A stretch of 64,000 nucleotides of DNA from Microbacterium sp. zg-Y818 (GCF_030246905.1 NZ_CP126741.1:1798001-1862000), one strand, 5' to 3'. Positions 42,928-53,748 are shown, counted from the first letter of the stretch. Numbers and translations are program-made. The notes: a model not told the origin generated them from the sequence alone.

Positions 42928-44829
42928 TCAGCGGGTGACCGGCAGCGTCCGCAGCAGGTATCGCTCGGCCGAAGCGGCCTGCTGGGCCAGGTCCCACAGT
43001 GTCGACGATGCCGTGCCTGCGCCCTCGGCGGCGGTCCCGTCCTGCTCGTCCGGCTCGGTGCCGTCCGCGCGGCTCAGTATCCCGAGGACCTGCTCCAGTT
43101 CCTCGCGGGTGAGCGTCGTGGCGGCGGCCAGCGTGGTCAGGTCGCGCAGCCCCGTCTGCAGATCGTCCAGCTCGGCGAGCTGCCGGTCGTCGAGCCGGTC
43201 GCGGTCGGGCACCAGCTCGTCCTGCGCGCGTGCGGCATCGCGGAACAGGGCGATCTCGTCGGGTCCCGACGCGCCCCCGCCGTTCGACGAGGCCCGCAGG
43301 GCGTTCGCGGTGGCCGCGGTGGCGTTCTCGATACGTCGCCGCAGGGGGGCCGGTCGCAGGCCCGGGATCACGACGAACCCGAGGATGACCCCGACCAGCA
43401 CGGCACTCGCGGTGAGCCCGACGTACTGCAGCAAGAGGGTGACGGGGTCGAGATCCCGGCTGACGGCGTTGAAGCCGACGCTGACGACGACCATGAACGC
43501 CCCGCCCAGCGCCGGGCGCGTGACGATGTACCACAGCCCCAGGCACAGGGAGACGGCGGCGATCGCGACGAGGTAGGTGTGCGGCACGAGCAGCAGGATC
43601 ACCGCGACGGTGAGCGAGCCGGCGACCACGCCGATGATCTTGTTCCTCGTCTTGGTCGCGGTGTCGCCCCAGCTGGCCTGGAGGATGCTGAAGGTGGTCA
43701 GCAGCGCCGTGGAGACCAGCGGATCGCCCGGCTCCAGCCCGGACGTGATCAGCAGCATCAGCAGCACGGCGAGCCCTGCGCGCAGCGCGTGGCGGAGCTG
43801 GATGGACTGCAGCCGCGCAGACGGGTGCAGCACCGCGTCTTTCAGCTGGTGGCGCCGGTCGCGCTCGAGCTGTACCGCAGAGGTGTCGTGCTCGCGGATC
43901 GCCTGTTCGACGGTGTCGAGGGCGCGCGCGGCCTCTGTGAGCGGCACGTCGATGACTGCGGACGCCGGCGGGGTCGTCGCCGTCGCTGTGGCAGGCTCTG
44001 ACTGTCCTCCCGTGTCCCGTCGCGGCTTGGCCTTCAGCTTCTCGGCCAGCTCGCGGGCGCGCTCCTGGAGCGCGGTGGCGTCGGCGGAGCCGCCGGCCCG
44101 CCCGACTCTTGCGGTGCGCAGGGCCAGCCGGTACCGCGAGGCACCCTCGAGTGCGTCGGCGAGCCAGCGCTGCCTGCCGTCGCTGAGCCAGGTGCCGAAC
44201 GCGGTGGCGGTTGCCGCACTGGGATCGTCGGCCGTGAGCACGGCGGCGACCTGCTCCCGCGTCGGCTTGGACGGGTCGGAGATCCCCATCACGATGCGCA
44301 GCAGCAGCGCCACCACGACGCCGGCGACGGCTGCGGCAATCACCTGCTGGTGGTCCGCCCCGCCCTGCGGGGCGTAGCCGTAGCCGAACATCGTGGTCAT
44401 CCCCAGCCCCATTCCGGCGGTCCCGAAACGCGGACCGATCAGCGGCAGGAGCGCTGCGACGACGGTCAGCAGCACAACGAGCGCCATCGCTGCGGGGCGC
44501 GAGGTCTCGGCCACGAGGCGCGGGACGGCCGCGGCGATGATCAGCAGCGGCCCCATCGACACAGCGATGCGCAGGTCGGCTCGCAGCGGGCCGCCCATGA
44601 ATGCCACCAGCGAGAACATGCCGGTGAGGCCTCCGATGATCCCCGCAGCGCCCGCCCCCCAGGCGTCGGCGAGCAGAACGGAGGGCAGCACCACGATGAT
44701 CATCAGCACCAGGAGCGTCGGGGTGCCTTTGGGTCGCCTAGTGCGCTGGGGGCGCCTGCGGCGCTCGCGCACCTGGGCGTCGCCGGAGCCTCCGACAGGG
44801 ACGCCCTGAGGGTCGGCTGGCGCGTTCAT
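42928..44829 (-). CDS. FUSC family membrane protein (aromatic acid exporter-like)
   Basis: A 633-residue protein, started at the ATG at 44829. The N-terminal tail is basic, then come about six helices (about residues 37-170), a cytosolic helical stretch (about 185-320), about five further helices (about 345-480) and a C-terminal helical cytosolic domain. ASWGDTATKTRNKIIGVVAG and LGGAFMVVVSVGFNA are blocks common to the FUSC (fusaric acid resistance / YccS) family. Members export aromatic acids or other compounds. It lies 71 bases beyond the tRNA gene on the same strand. Confidence 0.88.
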   Translation of the reverse strand: MNAPADPQGVPVGGSGDAQVRERRRRPQRTRRPKGTPTLLVLMIIVVLPSVLLADAWGAGAAGIIGGLTGMFSLVAFMGGPLRADLRIAVSMGPLLIIAAAVPRLVAETSRPAAMALVVLLTVVAALLPLIGPRFGTAGMGLGMTTMFGYGYAPQGGADHQQVIAAAVAGVVVALLLRIVMGISDPSKPTREQVAAVLTADDPSAATATAFGTWLSDGRQRWLADALEGASRYRLALRTARVGRAGGSADATALQERARELAEKLKAKPRRDTGGQSEPATATATTPPASAVIDVPLTEAARALDTVEQAIREHDTSAVQLERDRRHQLKDAVLHPSARLQSIQLRHALRAGLAVLLMLLITSGLEPGDPLVSTALLTTFSILQASWGDTATKTRNKIIGVVAGSLTVAVILLLVPHTYLVAIAAVSLCLGLWYIVTRPALGGAFMVVVSVGFNAVSRDLDPVTLLLQYVGLTASAVLVGVILGFVVIPGLRPAPLRRRIENATAATANALRASSNGGGASGPDEIALFRDAARAQDELVPDRDRLDDRQLAELDDLQTGLRDLTTLAAATTLTREELEQVLGILSRADGTEPDEQDGTAAEGAGTASSTLWDLAQQAASAERYLLRTLPVTR

Positions 44830-44899
44830 CCCCCGACAGTAGGGCGCAAGCGCGGGAGGCACTAGAGGCCCCGATCGCCGGGCCCCGAAGATGCTCTCG

Positions 44900-44972
44900 T
44901 ACCCCCGGTGGGACTCGAACCCACACTGAAGCGATTTTAAGTCGCCTGCCTCTGCCATTGGGCTACGGGGGC
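44900..44972 (-). tRNA. tRNA with anticodon UAA (tRNA-Leu), short variable arm
   Basis: The minus strand from 44972 gives a cloverleaf: acceptor stem GCCCCCG/CGGGGGT, D arm GCC...GGC, anticodon stem GGCGA/TCGCT with loop CTTAAAA (anticodon TAA), a 5-base variable region TCAGT and T arm GTGGG-TTCGAGT-CCCAC, with discriminator A. It decodes UUA, a rare codon in this high-GC organism. Bacterial tRNA-Leu genes normally have a long variable arm, and this one does not. Confidence 0.88.
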
Positions 44973-45025
44973 GCGACGCTCGGCACGCCGCGCCCACCCT
45001 ATCGCCCCGACGCGGGGCGCGAGAT

Positions 45026-46459
45026 TCAGCGGGATGCGGTCGTCTGCTCGGGTGCCTTGCCGGCCTTCTCCGCCACGACCGTCTTGGGGTCGATGGCGGG
45101 TGCCGGCGCCGGAGCGTCGGACGCGGCCGGACGCGGGCGAGCGGCGAACTCCTCGAAGACGTACCGGGGGTTCTGCACGGCCTGCAGCGACACGTTGTCG
45201 CGGCCGAGCCACAGGTTGTGCCACCAGTCGCCGATGACGCGCCACTTGCGCTCCCACGACGGCATGGCCAGACCGTGGTAGCCGCGGTGCGCGACCCAGG
45301 CGATGAAGCCCTTCAGCGCGATGTTCCCCGACTGGAAGACACCGTTGTAGAGGCCGAGACCTGCGACGGCACCGAGGTTGTGGTGGATGTACTCGCTGGG
45401 CAGCTCGCCGCGGAGGACCGCCGTGAGGTTCTTGGCCAGAAGCTTCGCCTGACGGACGGCGTGCTGCGCGTTCGGAACGCAGTAGCCGCCGACGCCCTTG
45501 CCGGTGAGGTCGGGGACCGCGGAGATGTCACCGGCGGCCCAGGCGCCCTCGACGATCTCTTCGGCGGTGCCGACGCGCAGGTCGGGGCGGGTGCGGATGC
45601 GGCCCCGCTCCTCGACGGGCAGGTCGCTGCCGCGGACGACGGTGGGGTTGGCCATGACGCCGGCGGTCCAGACGATGAGGTCGGTCGGGATCACCTCACC
45701 GGTGGAAAGTTCGACATTGCCGTCGATTGCGCCCTTGACCTGCGTGTCGAGGTGCACGTTGGCGCCGCGCTTGGCGAGGTCCTTCAGCACCCACTCGCTC
45801 GTCTTCAGCGACACCTCGGGCATGATGCGACCCATCGCCTCGATGAGGTGGAAGTGCGTGTCCTCGAACGTCAGCGTCGGGTAGTCCTTGAGCAGTGACG
45901 AGGCGAGCGCGCGCATCTCGGCGAAGACCTCGATGCCGGCGAAGCCGCCGCCGACCACAACGACGGTGAGCAGGCGATCGCGCTCGGGACCGGCAGGCAG
46001 GTTCGCCGCACGGTCGAAGTTGGTGAGGATGCGGTCACGGATCGCGACGGCTTCTTCGATCGACTTGAGGCCGATCGCGTTCTCGGCGATGCCCGGGATC
46101 GGGAAGGTGCGCGAGACGGCGCCGGCGGTCACGACGATCTGGTCGTACTCGTGCTGCCAGGGCTCGCCCTCGGCGGGCGTGATGGTCGCGACCTTGTGTG
46201 CGTGGTCGATGCCGGTGACCTTGGCGGCCACCACCCGCGTGCGCTTGAGGTGACGTCGCAGCCCCACCACGACGTGACGCGCCTCGATCTCACCCGCGGC
46301 GACCTCGGGGAGGAAGGGCTGGTACGTCATGTAGGGCAGGGGGTCGACGATGGTCACGTCGGCCTCGCCCTTGCGAAGGTGCTTTTCGAGCTTCCATGCG
46401 GTGTAGAACCCCGCATAGCCGCCGCCGACGATGAGGATTCTGGGCACGGTGCTGGTCAC
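45026..46459 (-). CDS. NAD(P)/FAD-dependent NADH dehydrogenase type II
   Basis: A 477-residue flavoprotein of the NDH-2 family. The first FAD-binding motif is RILIVGGGYAGFYTAWKLEK at the N-terminus; the second nucleotide motif is LTVVVVGGGFAGIEVFAEMR (about residues 170-189). VWTAGVMANPTV and EGAWAAGDISAVPD are the family's other blocks. It passes electrons from NADH to quinone at the membrane without pumping protons. A C-terminal Ala/Pro tail follows the amphipathic region. The GTG at 46459 has AGGAG ten bases upstream. The tRNA lies just downstream. Confidence 0.94.
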   Translation of the reverse strand: MTSTVPRILIVGGGYAGFYTAWKLEKHLRKGEADVTIVDPLPYMTYQPFLPEVAAGEIEARHVVVGLRRHLKRTRVVAAKVTGIDHAHKVATITPAEGEPWQHEYDQIVVTAGAVSRTFPIPGIAENAIGLKSIEEAVAIRDRILTNFDRAANLPAGPERDRLLTVVVVGGGFAGIEVFAEMRALASSLLKDYPTLTFEDTHFHLIEAMGRIMPEVSLKTSEWVLKDLAKRGANVHLDTQVKGAIDGNVELSTGEVIPTDLIVWTAGVMANPTVVRGSDLPVEERGRIRTRPDLRVGTAEEIVEGAWAAGDISAVPDLTGKGVGGYCVPNAQHAVRQAKLLAKNLTAVLRGELPSEYIHHNLGAVAGLGLYNGVFQSGNIALKGFIAWVAHRGYHGLAMPSWERKWRVIGDWWHNLWLGRDNVSLQAVQNPRYVFEEFAARPRPAASDAPAPAPAIDPKTVVAEKAGKAPEQTTASR

Positions 46460-46472
46460 GGGAAGACAACTC

Positions 46473-47762
46473 CTAGATTTGGCTGCTCGGCACACGTTGC
46501 GCGCGAGCCGATCTGATGCGCCGGGTAGCAGCAGTGACACCGAGCGCAACCAGTATACCGGCCAGGGTGGCCAGCGAGAGCGGAAGCGTGCCGTAGACGA
46601 GGGTGTGTTCCGACGGCAGCAGCGGCGTGGTCGGCCGGGTGACCGTGTCTGCGGCCGGCAGCGGGGGCACGGTGACGGGGCCCGTCGTGGGTACGGGGGC
46701 GGGCGCGGCATCCGCTCGGCGGTACAGGCGGATCCACTCCCTGAGGTCACCCATCGGGTTGGCCTCGACGGCAGCCACCGGCTGCGCCACCGCCGCGGAC
46801 GCATTGACCAGGCCGTAGCCGTAGAGCGGGTCGCGCGGGCCCGACGCCCCCGCCGCCGGGGTCGCCGTCTTCACGATGCGGTTGATGACGTTGGCGGCGT
46901 CGAGCTCCGGATGCGCCGAGCGGACCAGCGCCGCGATGCCCGCGACGATCGGCGCGGCACCGCTCGTGCCGTTCCACTGGACGATGTTCCCGTCCGGGGA
47001 GACGCCGAGCAGGTCCTCGCTCGGACCACTGATCCCGATGGTGATGCCCTGGGTGGATGCCTCGACGCTCGCCTTGCCCGTGCGGTCCACGCCGCCGACC
47101 GTGAGCACGCCGGGAATCGTGGCCGGCGCCCCCACCCGGTCGGTGCCGCTGCCGCGGTTACCTGCGGCGACGACCACCACGACATCGTGCTCGAGGGCAT
47201 AGAGGAACGCGTCGTCCCAGCTCTGCGGCCAGTCGAGGGTGTTCGTCGTGAACGACAGGTTGATCACGTCCGCCCCGTGGTCCACCGCCCAGCGCATCGC
47301 CTCGGCCACCTGATCGGCGAACGGTGTCGACGCGGCCGCGCCGAACGACAGCGACAGCGACAGCAGTTCCGCCTCGGGCGCCACCCCGATCACGCCGGCG
47401 TCGGGGCCGGTGCCCCGGCCGGCGGCGAGGGATGCCACGAGGCTGCCGTGCGCGGCATCCACCGCTCCCACGGGGGTGCGGCCGTCGGGCGAGCCCAGTC
47501 CCGAGAAGTCCGCGCCGGCGACGACGCCGCCCAGCTCCACCGGTCCCCGCGCGACGCCCGTGTCGATGATCGCGATGCGGGTGCCGGCGCCGCGCGTGGT
47601 CTCCCAGGCTTCGCGGATGCCGTAGTCGTCGAGCCAGTACTGCGCGGCGCGCACCGGGTCGGGAACGCTCACCGGGGCCGGCGACGGCGCAGGTGCGGGC
47701 GCGGCTCCCAGCAGCCCGAAGCTGAGGAGCATCACCGTGGCTGCTGCGAGCCTGCGGCTCAT
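46473..47762 (-). CDS. S8 family serine peptidase, mycosin-like, membrane-anchored
   Basis: A 429-residue subtilisin-type protease. A signal peptide is at about 1-22, the triad is D67 (IAIIDTGVA), H105 (DAAHGSLVASLA) and S267 (WNGTSGAAPIVAG), and AAGNRGSG is the oxyanion region. A Pro-rich linker (about 352-385) leads to a C-terminal membrane helix (about 392-412) and a short Arg-rich tail. This plan matches the mycosins of type VII secretion, but no other ESX gene is in the window. It overlaps the DUF501 gene by an ATGA. Confidence 0.93.
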   Translation of the reverse strand: MSRRLAAATVMLLSFGLLGAAPAPAPSPAPVSVPDPVRAAQYWLDDYGIREAWETTRGAGTRIAIIDTGVARGPVELGGVVAGADFSGLGSPDGRTPVGAVDAAHGSLVASLAAGRGTGPDAGVIGVAPEAELLSLSLSFGAAASTPFADQVAEAMRWAVDHGADVINLSFTTNTLDWPQSWDDAFLYALEHDVVVVVAAGNRGSGTDRVGAPATIPGVLTVGGVDRTGKASVEASTQGITIGISGPSEDLLGVSPDGNIVQWNGTSGAAPIVAGIAALVRSAHPELDAANVINRIVKTATPAAGASGPRDPLYGYGLVNASAAVAQPVAAVEANPMGDLREWIRLYRRADAAPAPVPTTGPVTVPPLPAADTVTRPTTPLLPSEHTLVYGTLPLSLATLAGILVALGVTAATRRIRSARAQRVPSSQI

Positions 47763-48280
47763 GACACCCGCCCGCCCGGGTGTGCACACGTGCACCGCTC
47801 GGGCGACCAGTCCGACAGCTCCAGCGCGCGGTCGCCGATCGGGTTCACACCGGGTCCCGCCGCCAGCGCGTGCCCCGCCAGCGCATGCAGGCATTTGACC
47901 CGCGTGGGCATGCCGCCGGCGGAGATCCCGTCGATCTCGGGCACCTCGCCGTAGGGCGCACGGTCACGCAGGTACGCCTCGTGCGCACGCAGGTAGGCGG
48001 CGGCCAGATCCTCGTCCGCGGCGAGTTCGTCCGAGAGGTCCTTCATGACCTGCTCCGCTTCGAGCCTGGACATCGCGGCGGTCGCACCCGGGTGGGTGAG
48101 GTAGTAGAAGGTCGGAAACGGCGTTCCGTCGGACAGCCGCGGAGCCGTCGCGACGACGGTCGGGTTGCCGCAGACGCACCGAGCGGCGATTCCCAGCACA
48201 CCCCGCGGGGGGCGACCGAGTTGCTCGCGGAGCACCGCGAGGTCGGCGTCGTCGGCAGGGTCGAACGGCGGGGTGCTCAC
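47759..48280 (-). CDS. DUF501 domain-containing protein
   Basis: A 173-residue protein. VLREQLGRPPRGVLGIAARCVCGNP, here as two blocks, then FYYLTHPGATAAMSRLEAEQV and ISAGGMPTRVKCLHALAGHAL are typical of DUF501. Four cysteines (C35, C37, one in RVKCLH and the C-terminal ERCTCAHPG) hint at a metal site. It is usually found in actinobacteria between divIC/ftsB and an exopolyphosphatase. Here the protease takes the latter place. The start is a GTG at 48280. Confidence 0.92.
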   Translation of the reverse strand: MSTPPFDPADDADLAVLREQLGRPPRGVLGIAARCVCGNPTVVATAPRLSDGTPFPTFYYLTHPGATAAMSRLEAEQVMKDLSDELAADEDLAAAYLRAHEAYLRDRAPYGEVPEIDGISAGGMPTRVKCLHALAGHALAAGPGVNPIGDRALELSDWSPERCTCAHPGGRVS

Positions 48281-48318
48281 TGCACCAGGCTACCGTGAGC
48301 AGGCTGGACAGATGCCTG

Positions 48319-48822
48319 TCAGGGCGCGGGTTGCTCCATGGGCTCGTCGGGCACGCCGATCTCGTACGTCACCGTCTCGGCCGTCCCGGCTGCGACGACC
48401 GAGCGCACCAGGAGCGTCATCCAGTCGCGTGGGGTCTCTTCGACGGCAGAGCTCACCGGTGCCCTCTCCTGCGGCACCTCGAGCGCGGGCAGATCGTTGT
48501 CGACGAGGAACACCACCTCGCCGGGGCGGTGGTAGTACAGCCGCTCGCGCGCCTGGGTCGTGATGTAGGCCGGGTCTCCCCAGCGGTCCCGCGTCGCCTC
48601 GAGCTCGGCGACCTCTTCCTCGCTCATGCGCACCGAGCGCTCTAGCGCGGCGATCTGCTGTCGCTGGTCGAGGTAGGTGCCCACCGTCGGCACCAGCACC
48701 AGGGCGCCGAGCACGACCAGCGCCAGCATGATCATCATGAAGCCGGACAGGCGGATACCGCCCATCCACTGCCGCACGTCCACCTGGGCGGAACGAGAAG
48801 AGGGAGCCGTCGATCTCGCCAC
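48319..48822 (-). CDS. Septum formation initiator family protein (FtsB/DivIC)
   Basis: A 167-residue bitopic protein. One membrane helix (about residues 25-47, FMMIMLALVVLGALVLVP) is followed by a coiled coil (DQRQQIAALERSVRMSEEEV) and the conserved WGDPAYITTQARERLYYHRPGE block. It belongs to the FtsB/DivIC group that helps activate septal wall synthesis with FtsL and FtsQ. The GTG at 48822 is preferred because AGGGGGA precedes it; an ATG at 48837 has no ribosome-binding site. It follows eno by 33 bases on the same strand. Confidence 0.92.
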   Translation of the reverse strand: MARSTAPSSRSAQVDVRQWMGGIRLSGFMMIMLALVVLGALVLVPTVGTYLDQRQQIAALERSVRMSEEEVAELEATRDRWGDPAYITTQARERLYYHRPGEVVFLVDNDLPALEVPQERAPVSSAVEETPRDWMTLLVRSVVAAGTAETVTYEIGVPDEPMEQPAP

Positions 48823-48855
48823 GGCTCCCCCTCTCATTCGGTCTGCGTTGTGCGC

Positions 48856-50914
<2,059 letters not shown>

Positions 50915-50964
50915 GCCATCCACCCTCGCGAACGGCTCGCCGCGGGGTCAACCCCCGGCGCGGG

Positions 50965-51996
50965 TCACGTCCGAGGGCCTTCCTGCCGCGCCCGATCGGC
51001 CACCGCCTGCAGCACCGCGGCGCCCGTCTCGGCGTCGTCGACCGTGACCACGAACTGCCTGCCGTCGGCTCTCGTCACCTGGATCGCCTCACCCGCGCGC
51101 GTCACCACGCCGAACCGGCCCGGCGTCCAGCGCCACCCCCAGCCGCCGAAGTCCCCGGTCGGGTTCACGAACACGACCTCGACGGCACGGATGCCGCTCG
51201 GTTCCAGGCGCCAGCGCGGCACCCCGGCGAACGCCCGCACTGTCAGGCCGCGGTTGTCGACGACCACGCGATAGGCCGTGCCCGTGGCCACGAGCAGCGT
51301 CACGACGACGCCGGACGCCAGCGCGATCCACCCCGCCGCGTCGTCACCGGTCACCAGCAGCACCACGCCGAGCCCGACAGTGACGAGCGCAGCGCCGCCC
51401 AGCAGTGCCAGAGGCAAACGGGACATCGTGGCAGTACGCACCCACACAGCACTCTCGTCGGCTCCGAGGTCGAGCGCGTGCGCCGCCTCCCCCGCGACCG
51501 GCGCCGCGGTCGCGCGCGGCAGCGCCCACCAGCCGGCCAGCCCGGCGGCGACACCGGCGGCGAGAGCGCCGAGCATCGGGAGACCCGCTCCCACCGCCTG
51601 CTCATCCGGAGCGCCCACCTGCACCGCCGCGAGCGCCGTGGCGAGCACGCTGAGGAACGCCACGGCCCCCAGCAGCAGCGCGCCAACGAAGCGGCTGTTC
51701 GCGGTCGGGACCGCCGGGCGGCCGTCTCGCCGGGCGGCGGCACGATCAGAGGCCAGGGCCGTGCCCGCCAGCAGCGCCGACAGGCCGATGCCCAGACCTG
51801 CGGTCAACGCCGGGAACGACCACGCCGGCCCGAAGCCGTCGGGCGTGCCGCTGAAGTCCCAGTGGATCGCGACGGTGGCGGCCAGGTTCGGCAGCATGAT
51901 GAGCTGCACGACCGATGCGGCGAGCGCGATCGTGATCGGAGCGATGAGCGCCACGATGATGAAGCGGCGGGTGGGGTCGGCGGGGCGTCGGGTCAC
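50965..51996 (-). CDS. DUF1648 domain-containing membrane protein
   Basis: A 343-residue protein with about seven membrane helices. The first 60 residues show the DUF1648 pattern (LPNLAATVAIHWDFSGTPDGFGPA, split here by helix edges). The C-terminal 110 residues after the last helix are soluble, with YRVVVDNRGLTVRAFAGVPR and TPGRFGVVTRAGEAIQVTRAD, as in bPH-type domains. DUF1648 proteins are related to SdpI-type immunity proteins, but this is only a fold link. The GTG at 51996 overlaps the GntR stop by four bases, so its level follows that regulator. Confidence 0.88.
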   Translation of the reverse strand: MTRRPADPTRRFIIVALIAPITIALAASVVQLIMLPNLAATVAIHWDFSGTPDGFGPAWSFPALTAGLGIGLSALLAGTALASDRAAARRDGRPAVPTANSRFVGALLLGAVAFLSVLATALAAVQVGAPDEQAVGAGLPMLGALAAGVAAGLAGWWALPRATAAPVAGEAAHALDLGADESAVWVRTATMSRLPLALLGGAALVTVGLGVVLLVTGDDAAGWIALASGVVVTLLVATGTAYRVVVDNRGLTVRAFAGVPRWRLEPSGIRAVEVVFVNPTGDFGGWGWRWTPGRFGVVTRAGEAIQVTRADGRQFVVTVDDAETGAAVLQAVADRARQEGPRT

Positions 51997-52382
51997 GGTG
52001 TCGGCCTTTCCTGAGGCTCGGGGGCGGTCGCGGAGGGAGCGAGATCGGCGATCAGCGCGGCGAGGGTGTCGGGTCCGATGCCGGCGTCGGCGGCACGTGC
52101 CACCAGGTCGGCGAGTTCCGCGCGCAGCTCCGCCACGCGCGTCGCGGCATCCGTCACGACCGCCCCGCGCCCCCGGCGCAGTTCGATCAGGCCCTCGTCG
52201 CGCAGCTCCTGGTAGGCGTGCAGCACGGTGTGAAGGTTCACGCCGAGCGACGGCGCGATCTGCTTCGCCGACGGCAGCCTCTCTCCGGCGCGCAGCCGTC
52301 CGGCGGCGATCTCGGCACGCACCGACGCCGCGATCTGCGCGAACAGGGGCGCGTCGGCGCGGGGGTCCATTCTGATCAGCAC
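51993..52382 (-). CDS. GntR family transcriptional regulator (YtrA-like)
   Basis: A 129-residue regulator. The N-terminal winged helix has PLFAQIAASVRAEIAAGRLR, then LPSAKQIAPSLGVNLHTVLHAYQ and LRDEGLIELRRGRGAVV. The C-terminal part is only a short helix pair (about 78-115), as in the YtrA subfamily, which lacks a large ligand domain. Such regulators usually repress their own operon. It is coupled to the DUF1648 gene. The GTG at 52382 lies only 7 bases after a TAGAAT -10 box, so its mRNA is probably leaderless. Confidence 0.92.
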   Translation of the reverse strand: MLIRMDPRADAPLFAQIAASVRAEIAAGRLRAGERLPSAKQIAPSLGVNLHTVLHAYQELRDEGLIELRRGRGAVVTDAATRVAELRAELADLVARAADAGIGPDTLAALIADLAPSATAPEPQERPTP

Positions 52383-52389
52383 GTCTTTA

Positions 52390-52406
52390 TTCTAGTACGC
52401 CTAGAA
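52390..52406 (-). promoter_or_regulatory. Palindromic operator and -10 box of the GntR gene
   Basis: TTCTAG-TACGC-CTAGAA is a 6-bp arm palindrome. Read on the minus strand, its left end is also the -10 hexamer TAGAAT (52395-52390) of the GntR gene. An operator covering the -10 region fits autorepression by a YtrA-like regulator. The site could also serve the DUF4442 gene on the other side. Confidence 0.6.
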
Positions 52407-52464
52407 CAAGTGCGATTGTCGGTTTCCGCCAGCACATGTGCGGCGTCGCTACACGTCCGCCACA

Positions 52465-52947
52465 ATGCCGGTCATGCGAATCACTCCCCGCCGCATGGCC
52501 GTCGGCATGAGCCTGTGGGCTCCGAACCTCTTCAGCGGCATCCGCGTGCGGCGCTTCTCGCCGGATTGGACCGAAGCCACGGTCGAGCTGCACGTGAACG
52601 TGATCACCCGCAACTACGTGAAGACCGCGTTCGGCGGGTCGATGTCGGCGATGACCGATCCGTACTTCTTCATGCTCGTGATGCACCAGCTCGGCCGCGG
52701 CTACGTCGTCTGGGACACCCGCGGCGAGATCGAGTTCGTCAAGCCTGGCCGAGGCGTGCTCACGGCGCACTTCCACGTGCCCCCGGAGAAGGCGGACGAG
52801 CTGCGCGAGCGGGCGCGCGGCGGGGCGAAGGTGCTCGAGTGGTTCGAGACGGATGTGACGGATGCCGCCGGCGACGTCGTCGCGCGGGTGCGCCGCGAGC
52901 TCTACGTGCGCGAGAAGCGCCGCGTGAGCGAAACCGCGCCCGCCTGA
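52465..52947 (+). CDS. DUF4442 (hotdog-fold, thioesterase-like) protein
   Basis: A 160-residue protein from the ATG at 52465; an in-frame ATG at 52474 would shorten it by three. ITPRRMAVGMSLWAPNLFSG begins the DUF4442 domain, and VELHVNVITRNYVKTAFGGS with MTDPYFFMLVMHQLGRGYVV continues it. DUF4442 folds like the hotdog thioesterases of the PaaI group, but no catalytic acid is certain here. There is no ribosome-binding site before either ATG, so it may be leaderless. It is divergent from the GntR gene across the palindromic operator. Confidence 0.85.
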   Translation: MPVMRITPRRMAVGMSLWAPNLFSGIRVRRFSPDWTEATVELHVNVITRNYVKTAFGGSMSAMTDPYFFMLVMHQLGRGYVVWDTRGEIEFVKPGRGVLTAHFHVPPEKADELRERARGGAKVLEWFETDVTDAAGDVVARVRRELYVREKRRVSETAPA

Positions 52948-52951
52948 GAGC

Positions 52952-53497
52952 TCAGGTGCCCTCGGGCGGGATCCCCCGGTCGCGCACGAGGTAGATCCAC
53001 GGGAAGGCGCGGCACGCCACCTGCCAGCCGTCCCGCTCCTCAGCGGCCGGCGACGCCCGCCAGAAGATGCGCCGGGGCTCCCACTGCGTGTCGGTGCGCA
53101 CCATCCGGTGCGAGAGCATCCCGACCTCCACCGTGCGCCACCCCGCGCGGCCGGCGGCGTCGAGCTCTGTCATCTCGTCGAACGCGGTGACCGGCCCGAG
53201 CCAGCGCTCCGCCCCGACGGCGTCAGGACCCAGGGCGGCGCCCGCCTCTGTCGGACCTCCGAAGCGCTGCTGCGCGGCCTGACGGGACATGCCGAGCTCC
53301 GCACCGATGAGAGCCCAGCTCGCTCCCCCTCCGCGCGCGGCGGCGACAGAGCGCTGCAGGATCTCCCGCACCTCCCGCTCGGCGCGCGCACTGGCGGCGA
53401 TGAGCGCCAGGTGCTCGTCGACACCGAGCGGGGCGCTGTCATCGACCTGCGCTGCCGCCAGCACGGCCCGGCCGACCGCGTCGGCGAGGTCGCTCAT
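52952..53497 (-). CDS. Helix-turn-helix protein of unknown function
   Basis: A 181-residue protein. The N-terminal half is helical, with ASARAEREVREILQRSVAAA followed by a helix-turn-helix (about residues 58-77, SWALIGAELGMSRQAAQQRF), as in proteins that act on DNA in the manner of sigma/ParB-type HTH. The C-terminal part (about 95-181) has several Trp and Arg residues (WRTVEVGMLSHRMVRTDTQW) and is not recognised. The ATG at 53497 overlaps the end of the small membrane protein gene by four bases, so the two form one unit. It may regulate the promoter at 53748. Confidence 0.78.
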   Translation of the reverse strand: MSDLADAVGRAVLAAAQVDDSAPLGVDEHLALIAASARAEREVREILQRSVAAARGGGASWALIGAELGMSRQAAQQRFGGPTEAGAALGPDAVGAERWLGPVTAFDEMTELDAAGRAGWRTVEVGMLSHRMVRTDTQWEPRRIFWRASPAAEERDGWQVACRAFPWIYLVRDRGIPPEGT

Positions 53498-53748
53498 GCC
53501 TGATCGGACTGGCTCGGCAGCCACGCCGCCGCCGGCATCCCTCGCCCGATGCCGTTGCCGAAGCCCCAGAAGTAGGCGCCCGCGGCGATGATGCCGATGG
53601 CGGCACCCTGCACCGCCCCTCCCCAGAATCCGCGCCACTCGAACCCGACCGCGAGGAGAAGGAGAACCATCCCCGCGATCATTCCGACGATCGCGATCCA
53701 CTTCATGCGCCCGATCACGGCGGACGCCCGGCTGCTGATCTGCTTCAT
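53494..53748 (-). CDS. Small membrane protein, unknown function
   Basis: An 84-residue protein with two hydrophobic segments (about 15-36 and 44-66, with GFWGGAVQGAAIGIIAAGAY). The N-terminus is basic (MKQISSRASAVIGRMKW). No family is recognised. It is the first gene of a two-gene unit with the HTH protein. Its start codon lies inside a TGACGTCA palindrome and only a few bases after the probable transcription start, so expression is likely controlled at the promoter. Confidence 0.7.
   Translation of the reverse strand: MKQISSRASAVIGRMKWIAIVGMIAGMVLLLLAVGFEWRGFWGGAVQGAAIGIIAAGAYFWGFGNGIGRGMPAAAWLPSQSDQA

Noticed and set aside
46460..46804. N-terminal extension of the NDH-2 frame upstream of 46459
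   Set aside because: It overlaps the C-terminus of the protease gene and the flavin-binding motif begins directly after the GTG at 46459.
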